Below, one piece after another: positions 10,447 to 16,546 of a DNA stretch of 22,725 bases; within the stretch, counting starts at the first letter, position 1, and every line of letters starts with the position of its first letter. The notes under the pieces were generated by a model. The model saw only the letters and a list, made by a program, of their open reading frames with translations, was not told the origin of the DNA and made no database searches. This stretch comes from DASXMR01 sp036495525 (GTDB lineage Bacteria > Actinomycetota > Actinomycetes > Streptosporangiales > Streptosporangiaceae): positions 1 to 22,725 of the forward strand of contig DASXMR010000126.1 of the NCBI GenBank assembly GCA_036495525.1. Direction: 5' to 3'. The position numbers and the translations under genes were made by a program.

Positions 10447-10481
10447 GCCGCGATACGCGGCAGGCAGCGGCGATGCGCGGC
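10447..10481 (-). repeat. Two related palindromic 15-mers, 20-bp period, downstream of glyS
   Basis: GCCGCGATACGCGGC at 10447-10461 is a perfect 6+3+6 inverted repeat. A near copy, GCGGCGATGCGCGGC at 10467-10481, follows with a 20-bp period and two differences. They lie about 55-90 nt after the glyS stop codon, between glyS and the MFS gene. They could fold as terminator hairpins for glyS, or be operator half-sites for the MFS promoter. Function not shown. Confidence 0.4.
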
Positions 10482-10535
10482 TGGCCGCGGCGGCTGCCCG
10501 GTGCTGCCGGGCCGACGCTGGCCTCGCCGGCCTGG

Positions 10536-11924
10536 TCAGCAGCCAGCTAGCCGTTCGGAAAGATAGGACACCAGGCCATCGATGCCGATCCGCTCCTGCT
10601 TCATCGAGTCGCGGTCGCGCACCGTGACCGCCTGATCGGTCAGCGTCTCGAAGTCGACCGTCACGCAGTACGGGGTGCCGATCTCGTCCTGCCGGCGGTA
10701 ACGGCGGCCGATCGCGCTGGCGTCGTCGAAGTCGGCGTTCCAGTGCCGGCGCACCATCGCGGCCACATCCCTGGCCTTGGGCGACAGGTCCGCGTTGCGT
10801 GATAGCGGCAGCACCGCGACCTTGACCGGCGCTATCCGCGGGTCAAGCCGCATGACCGTTCGTTTCTCCATGTTTCCCTTGGCATCCGGCGCCTCATCCT
10901 CGGCGTAGGAGTCCAGCAGGTGCACCAGCAGGGTCCGGTCGACGCCCAGGGCAGGCTCGATGACGTACGGCAGGTAACGCTCCGAGCTTTCCGGGTCCAG
11001 GTACAGCATGTCCTGGCCGGACGACTTCGCGTGCGTGCCGAGGTCGAAGTCGGTCCGGTTCGCGACCCCCTCCAGCTCGCCCCACTCGGTGCCGGGAAAG
11101 CCGAACCGGTACTCGATGTCGACGGTGCGCTTGGAATAGTGCGACAGCTTGTCCTCGGGATGCTCGTACAGCCGCAGGTTGTCCTTGCTCACCCCGAGAT
11201 CGACGTGCCAGGCCAGCCGTGCGTCGATCCAGCGCTGATGCCACTGTTCGTCGGTGCCCGGCTGGACGAAGAACTCCATCTCCATCTGCTCGAACTCGCG
11301 GGTGCGGAAGATGAAATTGCCCGGCGTGATCTCGTTCCGGAACGACTTGCCGATCTGCGCGATCCCGAACGGGATCTTGCGCCGCGAGGTCTGCAGCACG
11401 TTGCGGTAGTTGATGAAGATGCCCTGCGCCGTCTCCGGCCGCAGGTACGCCAGCCCCGAGTCGTCCTCGACCGCGCCGAGGAAGGTGCGCAGCAGCCCGT
11501 TGAACATCCGCGGCTCGGTCAGCGCGCCCTTGGTGCCGCAGTTCGGGCACGTCAGGCTCGCCATCCCGGCCTCGGGCGCGTGTCCGTGCCGGTGCTCGTA
11601 CGCCTCGATCAGGTGGTCGGCGCGGAACCGCTTGTGACAGGCCTGGCACTCGGTCAGCGGGTCGACGAACTCCGACACGTGCCCGCTCGCCTGCCACACC
11701 TCCGGCGCGAGGATCACGCTGGAATCCAGGCCGACGATGTCCTCGCGCTCCTGCACCATCGCGCGCCACCACTGGCGCTTGATGTTGCTCTTCATCTCCG
11801 TGCCCAGCGGCCCGTAGTCCCAGGCAGCGCGCAGCCCGCCGTAGATCTCGCTGGACGGGTACACGAACCCTCGCCGCTTGCTCAGGCTGACGATGGTCTC
11901 CAGGCGATCGCTGCGTCGTGCCAT
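10536..11924 (-). CDS. glyS: Glycyl-tRNA synthetase, single-chain dimeric type
   Basis: Charges tRNA-Gly with glycine; cytoplasmic, essential. The 462-residue class II enzyme is the alpha2 form used by actinobacteria. It begins ETIVSLSKRRGFVYPSSEIYGG, motif 1 follows in AAWDYGPLG, motif 2 is FRNEITPGNFIFRTREFEQMEMEFF and motif 3 lies near the C-terminal half before the anticodon-binding domain (KVAVLPLSRN onwards). Two Cys pairs, C93-x2-C96 and C126-x2-C129, form a predicted zinc site. The ATG at 11924 (MARRSDRLE) is preferred because GGAG lies 6 nt upstream and family members begin there; in-frame ATGs at 11936 and 12005 would only add unconserved residues. The gene is divergent from the DUF6703-like gene across about 170 nt and is likely monocistronic or first in its unit. 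Confidence 0.97.
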   Translation of the reverse strand: MARRSDRLETIVSLSKRRGFVYPSSEIYGGLRAAWDYGPLGTEMKSNIKRQWWRAMVQEREDIVGLDSSVILAPEVWQASGHVSEFVDPLTECQACHKRFRADHLIEAYEHRHGHAPEAGMASLTCPNCGTKGALTEPRMFNGLLRTFLGAVEDDSGLAYLRPETAQGIFINYRNVLQTSRRKIPFGIAQIGKSFRNEITPGNFIFRTREFEQMEMEFFVQPGTDEQWHQRWIDARLAWHVDLGVSKDNLRLYEHPEDKLSHYSKRTVDIEYRFGFPGTEWGELEGVANRTDFDLGTHAKSSGQDMLYLDPESSERYLPYVIEPALGVDRTLLVHLLDSYAEDEAPDAKGNMEKRTVMRLDPRIAPVKVAVLPLSRNADLSPKARDVAAMVRRHWNADFDDASAIGRRYRRQDEIGTPYCVTVDFETLTDQAVTVRDRDSMKQERIGIDGLVSYLSERLAGC

Positions 11925-12003
11925 CTCGTGCTCCATCCGGCTGGCGGTCGGCGGCTTGCGGGACGTGCGCAAACCCGGCGAGGCAGGGGGTGCGGTGCCG
12001 TTC

Positions 12004-12009
12004 ATCCTA
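12004..12009 (-). promoter_or_regulatory. Candidate -10 of glyS
   Basis: On the minus strand TAGGAT fits the TAnnnT -10 pattern and lies about 80 nt upstream of the glyS start, in the divergent gap. No convincing -35 is present at 16-18 nt. The implied leader is roughly 70 nt. I see no T-box-like structure, which would anyway be unusual for this enzyme in this group. Confidence 0.3.
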
Positions 12010-12092
12010 GCCGTGACCAGGCGCGGGAGCGTGCCGATACAGTTGTCGGTGACCCGCGCTGGCAGTCAGCCACCGGGGAGGAAGGACCGCGA

Positions 12093-12500
12093 GTGAGCAC
12101 GAACCGGACGGGCCGCAAGGCCGGCAGCCAGCGCCCGGCAGGCCGGGCTGGCCGCCCGGCTGGCGGCCGGGCACGCACCCGGCCGCTGCCCTCTGGCGAT
12201 CACCTGTACACGCCAAGCGCCAGCCAGGGCAGGCAGTCGGTCGAGCGGCGCAGCGCGGCTCCGCTCGCGTTCCTGCATCAGCTCCCGCCGATGGTTCCCG
12301 CCGTCGTGCTGGCCGTGCTGCTGGTCGCCGGGCTCGCCGTGCACGGCTGGGCCGGGGCGGCCGCGCTCGCCGTGCTCGCCGCGGCGCTCGGCTGGCTGGC
12401 GTTCGTCTCCTGGCCCCGGCTTGGCCCGGCCGGGCGGGCCGGCCGCGTGCTCGCAGTCTGCCTGCTGCTCGCGCTGGCCGCCTGGCAGGCGACTCGCTAG
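12093..12500 (+). CDS. Small membrane protein, DUF6703-like
   Basis: A 135-residue protein of unknown function. The first 50 residues are rich in Arg, Gly and Pro and hydrophilic. The motif SVERRSAAPLAFLHQLPPMVP near residues 50-70 is typical of DUF6703 actinobacterial proteins. About three membrane helices follow, with WLAFVSWPRLGPAGRAGRVL between the second and third. The GTG at 12093 is chosen because GGGGAGGAAGGA (12075-12086) is an unusually strong ribosome-binding site at the right distance; the open frame upstream overlaps glyS and is not protein-like. Its TAG stop shares the tetranucleotide CTAG with the TAG stop of the convergent TetR gene, so the two genes overlap by 4 nt. In relatives such genes occur beside glyS, but no role is known to me. 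Confidence 0.75.
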   Translation: MSTNRTGRKAGSQRPAGRAGRPAGGRARTRPLPSGDHLYTPSASQGRQSVERRSAAPLAFLHQLPPMVPAVVLAVLLVAGLAVHGWAGAAALAVLAAALGWLAFVSWPRLGPAGRAGRVLAVCLLLALAAWQATR

Positions 12501-13207
12501 AGCGTCCTGACCGGGTCCGGTGGCACCGTGCGGACCGGCCGTGACTTAGCGTCGCCCGTCACGCCGTCACCACTGACTGGGCTGCCGGTGTCCGCCGCGC
12601 CGTCGCTGCCGACGGCGTCCGCCGCGCCGGTCACACTCGCCAGTAGCCGGCTCGCCGCGGCGGTGAAGCGGCCTGGGTCGCCGAACGACCGCGCGATCAG
12701 CATCGCCCCCTCCAGGCCGCTGATCAGCAGCCGGGCGGCATCACTGGCGGATCCGGCATACTGCAGCGCGCCCTCCCTGGCGCCCTGCGCCAGGACCGTT
12801 TCCAGCCAGCTCTCGTTCTGACTGAAGAACCGGAGCACCAGTTCCTGCATCCCTTCGGGCAGGGTGTGGTATTCGGCCGCCAGCATGCCGCACAGGCACA
12901 TCCGCCGGTCCTGCAGCACCTGCAAGTACAGCGCCGCGAAGCCGTCCAGTCGCCCTGGCGCCGGCCCGCCGGCCGCGTCCAGCTCTCCCAACTGCGCGGC
13001 GAAGCGCTGCGCGTACCTGTCCACAAGGGCAGCGCCAAGCTCGGCCTTGCCGGGGAAGTGATAGTGCAGCGCCGCGGTCGTCAGGCCGAGCTCAGCGGCC
13101 ACGTCCGCATAGCTGAAGCCGTTGAAGCCACGTGTCTGGACGAGTCGCTCAGCGGCGTCCAGTATCCGGGCGGACGTGCCCTCAGCTGCCGTCGCGTGCC
13201 TTGCCAC
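12497..13207 (-). CDS. TetR/AcrR family transcriptional regulator
   Basis: Predicted one-component repressor of 236 residues. The N-terminal DNA-binding domain shows the family pattern: ARILDAAERLVQTRGFNGFSYADVAAELGLTTAALHYHFPGKAELGAALV, in two parts, at about residues 10-60. The C-terminal ligand domain contains RRMCLCGMLAAEYHTLPEG with Cys104 and Cys106, similar to electrophile- or aldehyde-responsive relatives, so a thiol-based signal is possible but unproven. The last 35-40 residues are a low-complexity tail. The GTG at 13207 is preferred because the conserved domain begins soon after; the frame extends about 46 codons further but into the promoter region. A palindrome and -10 element lie just upstream, suggesting autoregulation. 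The divergent DUF1059 gene is the nearest other possible target. Confidence 0.9.
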   Translation of the reverse strand: MARHATAAEGTSARILDAAERLVQTRGFNGFSYADVAAELGLTTAALHYHFPGKAELGAALVDRYAQRFAAQLGELDAAGGPAPGRLDGFAALYLQVLQDRRMCLCGMLAAEYHTLPEGMQELVLRFFSQNESWLETVLAQGAREGALQYAGSASDAARLLISGLEGAMLIARSFGDPGRFTAAASRLLASVTGAADAVGSDGAADTGSPVSGDGVTGDAKSRPVRTVPPDPVRTL

Positions 13208-13261
13208 GATGGGTCGGATCCTCTCAGGCCGAAGGGTTGACCACCGGCCAACCAGTAAGAC

Positions 13262-13267
13262 AGGATA
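13262..13267 (-). promoter_or_regulatory. Candidate -10 of the TetR gene
   Basis: On the minus strand TATCCT fits TAnnnT, in the only AT-rich patch of this gap, about 55 nt before the TetR GTG. It overlaps the edge of the palindrome at 13266-13281. No clear -35 is visible. Confidence 0.35.
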
Positions 13268-13281
13268 CTGACCTATTAGTA
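13266..13281. promoter_or_regulatory. Likely TetR operator palindrome
   Basis: The 16-mer TACTGACCTATTAGTA is an imperfect palindrome with symmetric TACT/AGTA ends and a symmetric inner A/T, the usual shape of a TetR operator. The hexamer AGTAAG occurs three times in and beside it (13254, 13278 and 13282). It overlaps the candidate TetR -10, so binding would block that promoter. Assignment to this particular regulator is inferred from position. Confidence 0.5.
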
Positions 13282-13408
13282 AGTAAGCATAGCCGGAGTG
13301 GCCGCGCTCTGCTCGGACCGTCGCCCGCAGCCGGGCTGCCATCATCAGCCGCGGGCACGCTCACGACTCGTGCGCTCTCGGCTGTGCCGGGACAAGAGGG
13401 GGCCCGCC

Positions 13409-13603
13409 ATGACCCGAAAGATGGTCGACTGCCGCAAGACGCCCAGCGACATCAACTGCAGCCTCACCATCGCCGGCACCGAAGACGAGGTGCTGACCGC
13501 CGCGGTGACGCACGCGGTCGTACAGCATGGCCACGAGGACACGCCCGAGTTGAGGGAGATGGTCCGCAGCGGCATCGAGGACGCCGAGCCCGCCATGAGC
13601 TGA
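13409..13603 (+). CDS. DUF1059 domain protein
   Basis: A 64-residue soluble protein of unknown function. It matches the DUF1059 pattern: a Cys near residue 8 (VDCRKTPSDINCSLTIAG), EDEVLTAAVTHAVVQHGHEDTPELREMV, and a short acidic end. The paired Cys residues and the HAVVQHGH histidines could bind a metal, but this is speculation. The ATG at 13409 has AGAGGGGG 6-7 nt upstream. It is divergent from the TetR gene across 201 nt holding the operator-like palindrome, so control by that regulator is possible. A strong hairpin lies directly after the stop. Confidence 0.85.
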   Translation: MTRKMVDCRKTPSDINCSLTIAGTEDEVLTAAVTHAVVQHGHEDTPELREMVRSGIEDAEPAMS

Positions 13604-13606
13604 CCG

Positions 13607-13628
13607 GCCCGCCGTCGCCCCGGCGGGC
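13607..13628. terminator. Hairpin between convergent DUF1059 gene and uppS
   Basis: GCCCGCCG and CGGCGGGC form a perfect 8-bp stem with a 6-nt loop, 3 nt after the DUF1059 stop and 6 nt after the end of uppS on the other strand. Being symmetric it could end transcription from both sides. No U-tract is present, as is normal for this GC content. Confidence 0.6.
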
Positions 13629-13634
13629 AGCAAG

Positions 13635-14429
13635 TCAGCCAGGCCCGGCTGGCTCGGCGTTGGGCTGCGCGCCGCCGTAGCGGCGCTCCCGGCTGGCGTA
13701 GATCTCGCAGGCCCGCCACAGGTCCCGGCGGTCGAAGTCGGGAAACAGCGTGTTCAGGAACACCATCTCGGCATACGCCGACTGCCAGATCAGGAAGTTG
13801 GACGTGCGCTGCTCGCCGGACGAGCGGACGAACAGGTCCACATCAGGGATGTCCGGCTCGTCGAGATAGCGGGCGAAGACCCGCTCGCTGACCTTCTCCG
13901 GGCGCAGCCGCCCGGCCACGCAGTCGGCGGCGATGGCCGCGGCCGCGTCGGCGATCTCGGCCCGGCCGCCGTAGTTGACGCAGAACTGCAGCGTCAGCAC
14001 CGAGTTGCCGGCCGTCATCCGCTCGGCGTCCGCGAGCTCGCTGATCACGCTGCGCCACAGCCGCGGCCGGCGACCTGCCCAGCGCACCCGCACGCCCATC
14101 TCGTTCAGCTGATCGCGGCGGCGGCGGATCACGTCCCGGTTGAAGCCCATCAGGAACCGGACCTCGTCCGGTGAGCGGCGCCAGTTCTCGGTCGAGAACG
14201 CGTACGCCGACAGGTACGGGATGCCCAGCTCGATCGCGCCCATGATCACGTCGAACAGTGCGTGCTCGCCGCGCTTGTGACCCTCGGTCCTCGGCAGGCC
14301 GCGTTGCTTGGCCCAGCGCCCGTTGCCGTCCATCACGAGCGCGACGTGCCTTGGGACGAGATCAGCCGGAATGGCGGGCGGGCGGGCGCCCTCCGCGTGC
14401 GGGTACGGGGGCCGGACGGGCGTGGTCAC
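13635..14429 (-). CDS. uppS: Isoprenyl transferase (undecaprenyl/decaprenyl diphosphate synthase)
   Basis: A cis-prenyltransferase that adds isopentenyl units to make the long polyprenyl diphosphate carrier used in peptidoglycan and other envelope polymers; peripheral to the membrane. The 264-residue protein has the catalytic motif VMDGNGRWAKQRGLPRTEGH with Asp34, AYAFSTENWRRSPDEV, and the C-terminal FVRSSGEQRTSNFLIWQSAYAE, which binds isopentenyl diphosphate. The GTG at 14429 overlaps the recO TGA in the tetranucleotide GTGA, so translation is coupled to recO. Product chain length cannot be read from sequence. It is the last gene of its unit, ending before a shared hairpin. Confidence 0.96.
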   Translation of the reverse strand: MTTPVRPPYPHAEGARPPAIPADLVPRHVALVMDGNGRWAKQRGLPRTEGHKRGEHALFDVIMGAIELGIPYLSAYAFSTENWRRSPDEVRFLMGFNRDVIRRRRDQLNEMGVRVRWAGRRPRLWRSVISELADAERMTAGNSVLTLQFCVNYGGRAEIADAAAAIAADCVAGRLRPEKVSERVFARYLDEPDIPDVDLFVRSSGEQRTSNFLIWQSAYAEMVFLNTLFPDFDRRDLWRACEIYASRERRYGGAQPNAEPAGPG

Positions 14430-15352
14430 GCGTGCTCCACGTGGCGCAGCGAGCGGATGGAGTGCTCCAGGTGCCACTGCGCGTAGGCGGCGACCAGGCT
14501 GCTGCACTCGACCTGCTGCCGCGGCTCGCTCGCCTCCGCGCGCGCCCAGTCGCCCCGCAGCAGGGCGCTCATCAGGCCGATCGTCGCGACGGCCGGGGTG
14601 GCAGCGCCAGCCGGGCGGCACGACCGGCACACCAGCCCGCCGGCCGCGATGCCGAAGGCGCGCACCCCGGACGCGCGGGTGCGCGGCGCGGCCGGCCCGC
14701 CGGTCAGGTGCGCTCCGCTGCCGTCCGGCCGGCTGGCGTGCCGCCCGGCGGCGCCCGCATCGGCGTCGTGGCTGACGCCGGGCTGGCCGGGCCTGTCAGG
14801 AACGACGTCGTCCTGGTCGTCGTCGTCCTGGTCGTCGTCGTCCCGGTCAGCGCGGGCCGCCGGGTCGGGGGTGCCGCAGACCGCGCACTCGTCCAGCGCC
14901 GGCGGGTACCCGGCGACGGCGAGGGACCGCAGCAGGAAGGCGTCGAGCACCAGCCGCGGGTCGTGCAGCTTCTCGCCCAGCGCCCGCAGCCCGCCCACGA
15001 GCAGCAGGAACTGGCGCAGCGCGGGCTCTTTCTCCACCGGGGTGAAGCGGTCGGCGGCTTCCAGCATCACCGTGCCGGTGGTGTACCGCGGGTAGTCGCC
15101 AGCGAGCGGGGCGCCGTACGGCCGCAGCGTTTCAGCCTGAGTGATCACGTCCAGCGACCGGCCGGTGTACAGCAGCAAGTCGACGTGCGTGAACGGCTCG
15201 AGCCGCGCGCCGAATCGCGATCGGGTCCGGCGTACGCCCTTCGCGACGGCACGCACCCGGCCGTTCCGCCTGGTGAGCAGCGTGACGATGCGGTCGGCCT
15301 CACCCAGCTTGTGCAGGCGCAGCACGATGCCGTCGTCGCGGTACAGGCTCAC
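14426..15352 (-). CDS. recO: DNA repair protein RecO with a long zinc-finger insert
   Basis: Loads RecA on gapped DNA with RecR in the RecF pathway. The 308-residue protein has the N-terminal OB fold (VSLYRDDGIVLRLHKLGEADRIVTLL, AVAKGVRRTRSRFGARLEPF) and the C-terminal helical domain. The zinc-finger Cys pairs are C156-x2-C159 and C242-x2-C245. The 82 residues between the pairs are far more than the 15-20 I expect in relatives. The extra part is acidic (DRDDDDQDDDDQDD) followed by Gly/Pro/Ala-rich sequence, and is partly coded by a 15-nt tandem repeat. The GTG at 15352 is preferred because relatives start at this VSLYRD; an in-frame ATG at 15391 would add 13 residues. It overlaps uppS by 4 nt. 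Confidence 0.93.
   Translation of the reverse strand: MSLYRDDGIVLRLHKLGEADRIVTLLTRRNGRVRAVAKGVRRTRSRFGARLEPFTHVDLLLYTGRSLDVITQAETLRPYGAPLAGDYPRYTTGTVMLEAADRFTPVEKEPALRQFLLLVGGLRALGEKLHDPRLVLDAFLLRSLAVAGYPPALDECAVCGTPDPAARADRDDDDQDDDDQDDVVPDRPGQPGVSHDADAGAAGRHASRPDGSGAHLTGGPAAPRTRASGVRAFGIAAGGLVCRSCRPAGAATPAVATIGLMSALLRGDWARAEASEPRQQVECSSLVAAYAQWHLEHSIRSLRHVEHA
14807..14849 (-). repeat. 15-nt tandem repeat inside recO
   Basis: The unit gtcgtcctggtcgtc occurs twice identically (14807-14821, 14822-14836) and a third, nearly complete copy has one difference. Being a multiple of three it keeps frame and codes for the repeated acidic block DDQDD in the RecO zinc-finger insert. It could vary in copy number between strains. 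Confidence 0.8.
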
Positions 15353-15415
15353 CGGCCCATTCTCCCGCACCAGCTGGCCCTGGCCGTGCAAGCTGCCGCC
15401 GCGGTGCGCGCCGGC

Positions 15416-16180
15416 TCACTGGCTGCCCTTGGCCCTGGCCGGTGCCGGCGGGCCAGGCGAGGCCGGCTGGCGGGACGCGTGCTGACCTGATGACACCCTG
15501 ATCGCGGCGGCGAGCCCGTCGATGACCAGTGCCCCGCCGAGCACGACAGTCACGCCCACCGCGGCTCCGCCGACCGTGTCGGTGAAGAAGTGGTCTGAGA
15601 GCCCGATCATCGCGATGCCGATGGCCACGGCCAGCGCCAGGAAGGCCAGCGCCGCCAGTCCCCTGATGACGGCCGGCACCCGGCTTGCCGTGCTCGCGGC
15701 CACCACCGCCACGAGCGTGGCCAGCGCGAACCCGGCGGTGGTGTGTCCGCTGGGGAAGGCCGCCCACGAGTCCCCGCTGATGAGCGGCTTGAGCACGTAC
15801 TCGGTGAGCGCGCCGGCCAGCGGTACCGAGAACGCCGCGAGCAGCACCCCGCGCCAGTTGCGGAGGGCGGCGCAGCACCCGGCGACGAGCAGGGTGAGCA
15901 CCGCCATCGTGCGCAGGTCGCCGGCCGCCTCCAGCAGCGTCAGCAGGTGACGATGGCCGGTGGTGGCGCTGATGACTTTCGCGTCGATCCTGTCGTTGAC
16001 CGAGCCATCCGACTTGCTGTGCTGGATCCACACGCTCAGCGCGACGGTGGTGGCGACGCTCACGGCGATCAGCGCGGCGGCGAATATCCGGCCGACCGCC
16101 ATCAGCAGCGGGCGCGATCCCCCGAATAGCCGCGCCAGCGCCACTGCCCGCCCCCGTCCTGCCGTACGGAAGCCTGCCAT
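15416..16180 (-). CDS. PAP2-superfamily membrane phosphatase-like protein
   Basis: A 254-residue integral membrane protein with about six helices. It carries the PAP2 signature: LKPLISG with the motif-1 Lys, FPSGHTTAGFALAT with the catalytic His, and GLSDHFFTDTVGG with the motif-3 His and Asp. The Arg-Pro of motif 1 and the Arg of motif 3 are not where expected, as also in a subgroup of actinobacterial homologues ending HYFTDTVGG, as I recall them. Family members dephosphorylate lipid phosphates such as undecaprenyl diphosphate, which would link it to the uppS two genes away, but that is inference. The ATG at 16180 lacks a clear ribosome-binding site; an in-frame ATG 26 codons later is possible. 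It ends 63 nt before recO on the same strand. Confidence 0.85.
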   Translation of the reverse strand: MAGFRTAGRGRAVALARLFGGSRPLLMAVGRIFAAALIAVSVATTVALSVWIQHSKSDGSVNDRIDAKVISATTGHRHLLTLLEAAGDLRTMAVLTLLVAGCCAALRNWRGVLLAAFSVPLAGALTEYVLKPLISGDSWAAFPSGHTTAGFALATLVAVVAASTASRVPAVIRGLAALAFLALAVAIGIAMIGLSDHFFTDTVGGAAVGVTVVLGGALVIDGLAAAIRVSSGQHASRQPASPGPPAPARAKGSQ

Positions 16181-16220
16181 CCGCCGTGCGGGGATCGGCT
16201 GGCAAGCTGACCAGACACGT

Positions 16221-16226
16221 ACCCTA
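16221..16226 (-). promoter_or_regulatory. Candidate -10 of the PAP2 gene
   Basis: On the minus strand the hexamer is TAGGGT, matching TAnnnT, about 40 nt upstream of the PAP2 ATG. The inverted repeat 16237-16251 lies 10 nt further upstream, over where the -35 would be. Confidence 0.35.
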
Positions 16227-16236
16227 CCTGCCTGAT

Positions 16237-16251
16237 AACGATGCGATCGTT
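16237..16251. promoter_or_regulatory. 15-bp perfect inverted repeat, operator-like
   Basis: AACGAT and ATCGTT flank GCG as a perfect 6+3+6 inverted repeat. It lies in an AT-richer patch at the -35 position of the candidate PAP2 promoter, where a repressor or activator dimer could act. The regulator is unknown. Confidence 0.4.
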
Positions 16252-16325
16252 TCCCCAGCTAACTGGTGCGCTGCGCGCGGCTGAGCACCTATGCTGCCCG
16301 CTAGGCACGCGCCGGTTCTTCCCTC

Positions 16326-16353
16326 TAGGGTCAGCACGACGTACGTTGTGCTG
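16326..16353 (+). promoter_or_regulatory. Candidate -10 abutting a 22-bp palindrome
   Basis: TAGGGT at 16326-16331 fits the TAnnnT -10. Directly after it, 16332-16353 is a 22-bp palindrome with left arm CAGCACGACGT and right arm ACGTTGTGCTG; only one symmetric pair fails in DNA, and that pair would be a G-U wobble in RNA. Its place over the expected transcription start is typical of a repressor operator, and it could also fold as the first hairpin of the transcript. Transcription from here gives the TerB-like gene a leader of about 210 nt. Confidence 0.5.
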
Positions 16354-16455
16354 GGTGGGATTTGTCCGGTTCGGCCTGCTGATGGTCACGAGCATGTGAT
16401 GATCGGCGAATCGCGCGGTCCCGACCCTGGGGCCGAGCCGCCCGAGAGCGTGGTC

Positions 16456-16489
16456 GTCCGCGCAAGCGGCCGCCTGTCCGCGCAAGCGG
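16456..16489 (+). repeat. Tandem 14-bp repeats, each a GNRA-capped mini-hairpin
   Basis: GTCCGCGCAAGCGG occurs at 16456-16469 and again at 16476-16489, a 20-bp period. Each copy contains CCGC-GCAA-GCGG, a 4-bp stem closed by a GCAA loop, which is of the stable GNRA class in RNA. They lie 57-90 nt upstream of the TerB-like start, within the predicted leader. Confidence 0.6.
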
Positions 16490-16546
16490 GACGGCGAGCT
16501 GCGAGAGCGGACCGTCGTTCACGCTAGCGGGCCGGAGGGAGTGAGG

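Larger units (their letters stand above)
16181..16546. other. Non-coding divergent control region with several palindromes
   Basis: This 366-nt gap separates the minus-strand PAP2 gene and the plus-strand TerB-like gene. It holds a 15-bp perfect inverted repeat (16237-16251), two TAGGGT -10 candidates pointing away from each other, a 22-bp near-perfect palindrome (16332-16353) and two tandem small hairpins (16456-16489). A plus-strand open frame covering 16291-16527 has no ribosome-binding site and no recognisable sequence; I treat the region as regulatory. Confidence 0.6.

Noticed and set aside
10920..12092. Long plus-strand frame running through glyS into the DUF6703-like gene
   Set aside because: The part opposite glyS is antisense shadow; the real gene begins at the GTG at 12093 after a very strong ribosome-binding site.
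14430..14630. 67-codon upstream extension of uppS inside recO
   Set aside because: It lies in another frame of recO, is not conserved, and the GTG at 14429 forms the classic GTGA overlap.
14258..15490. 410-codon plus-strand frame opposite recO and uppS
   Set aside because: It is an antisense shadow of two clearly conserved genes, with no recognisable motif.
16291..16527. 78-codon plus-strand frame upstream of the TerB-like gene
   Set aside because: It has no ribosome-binding site at either ATG, its sequence is dominated by the palindrome and hairpin repeats, and it resembles no protein family.
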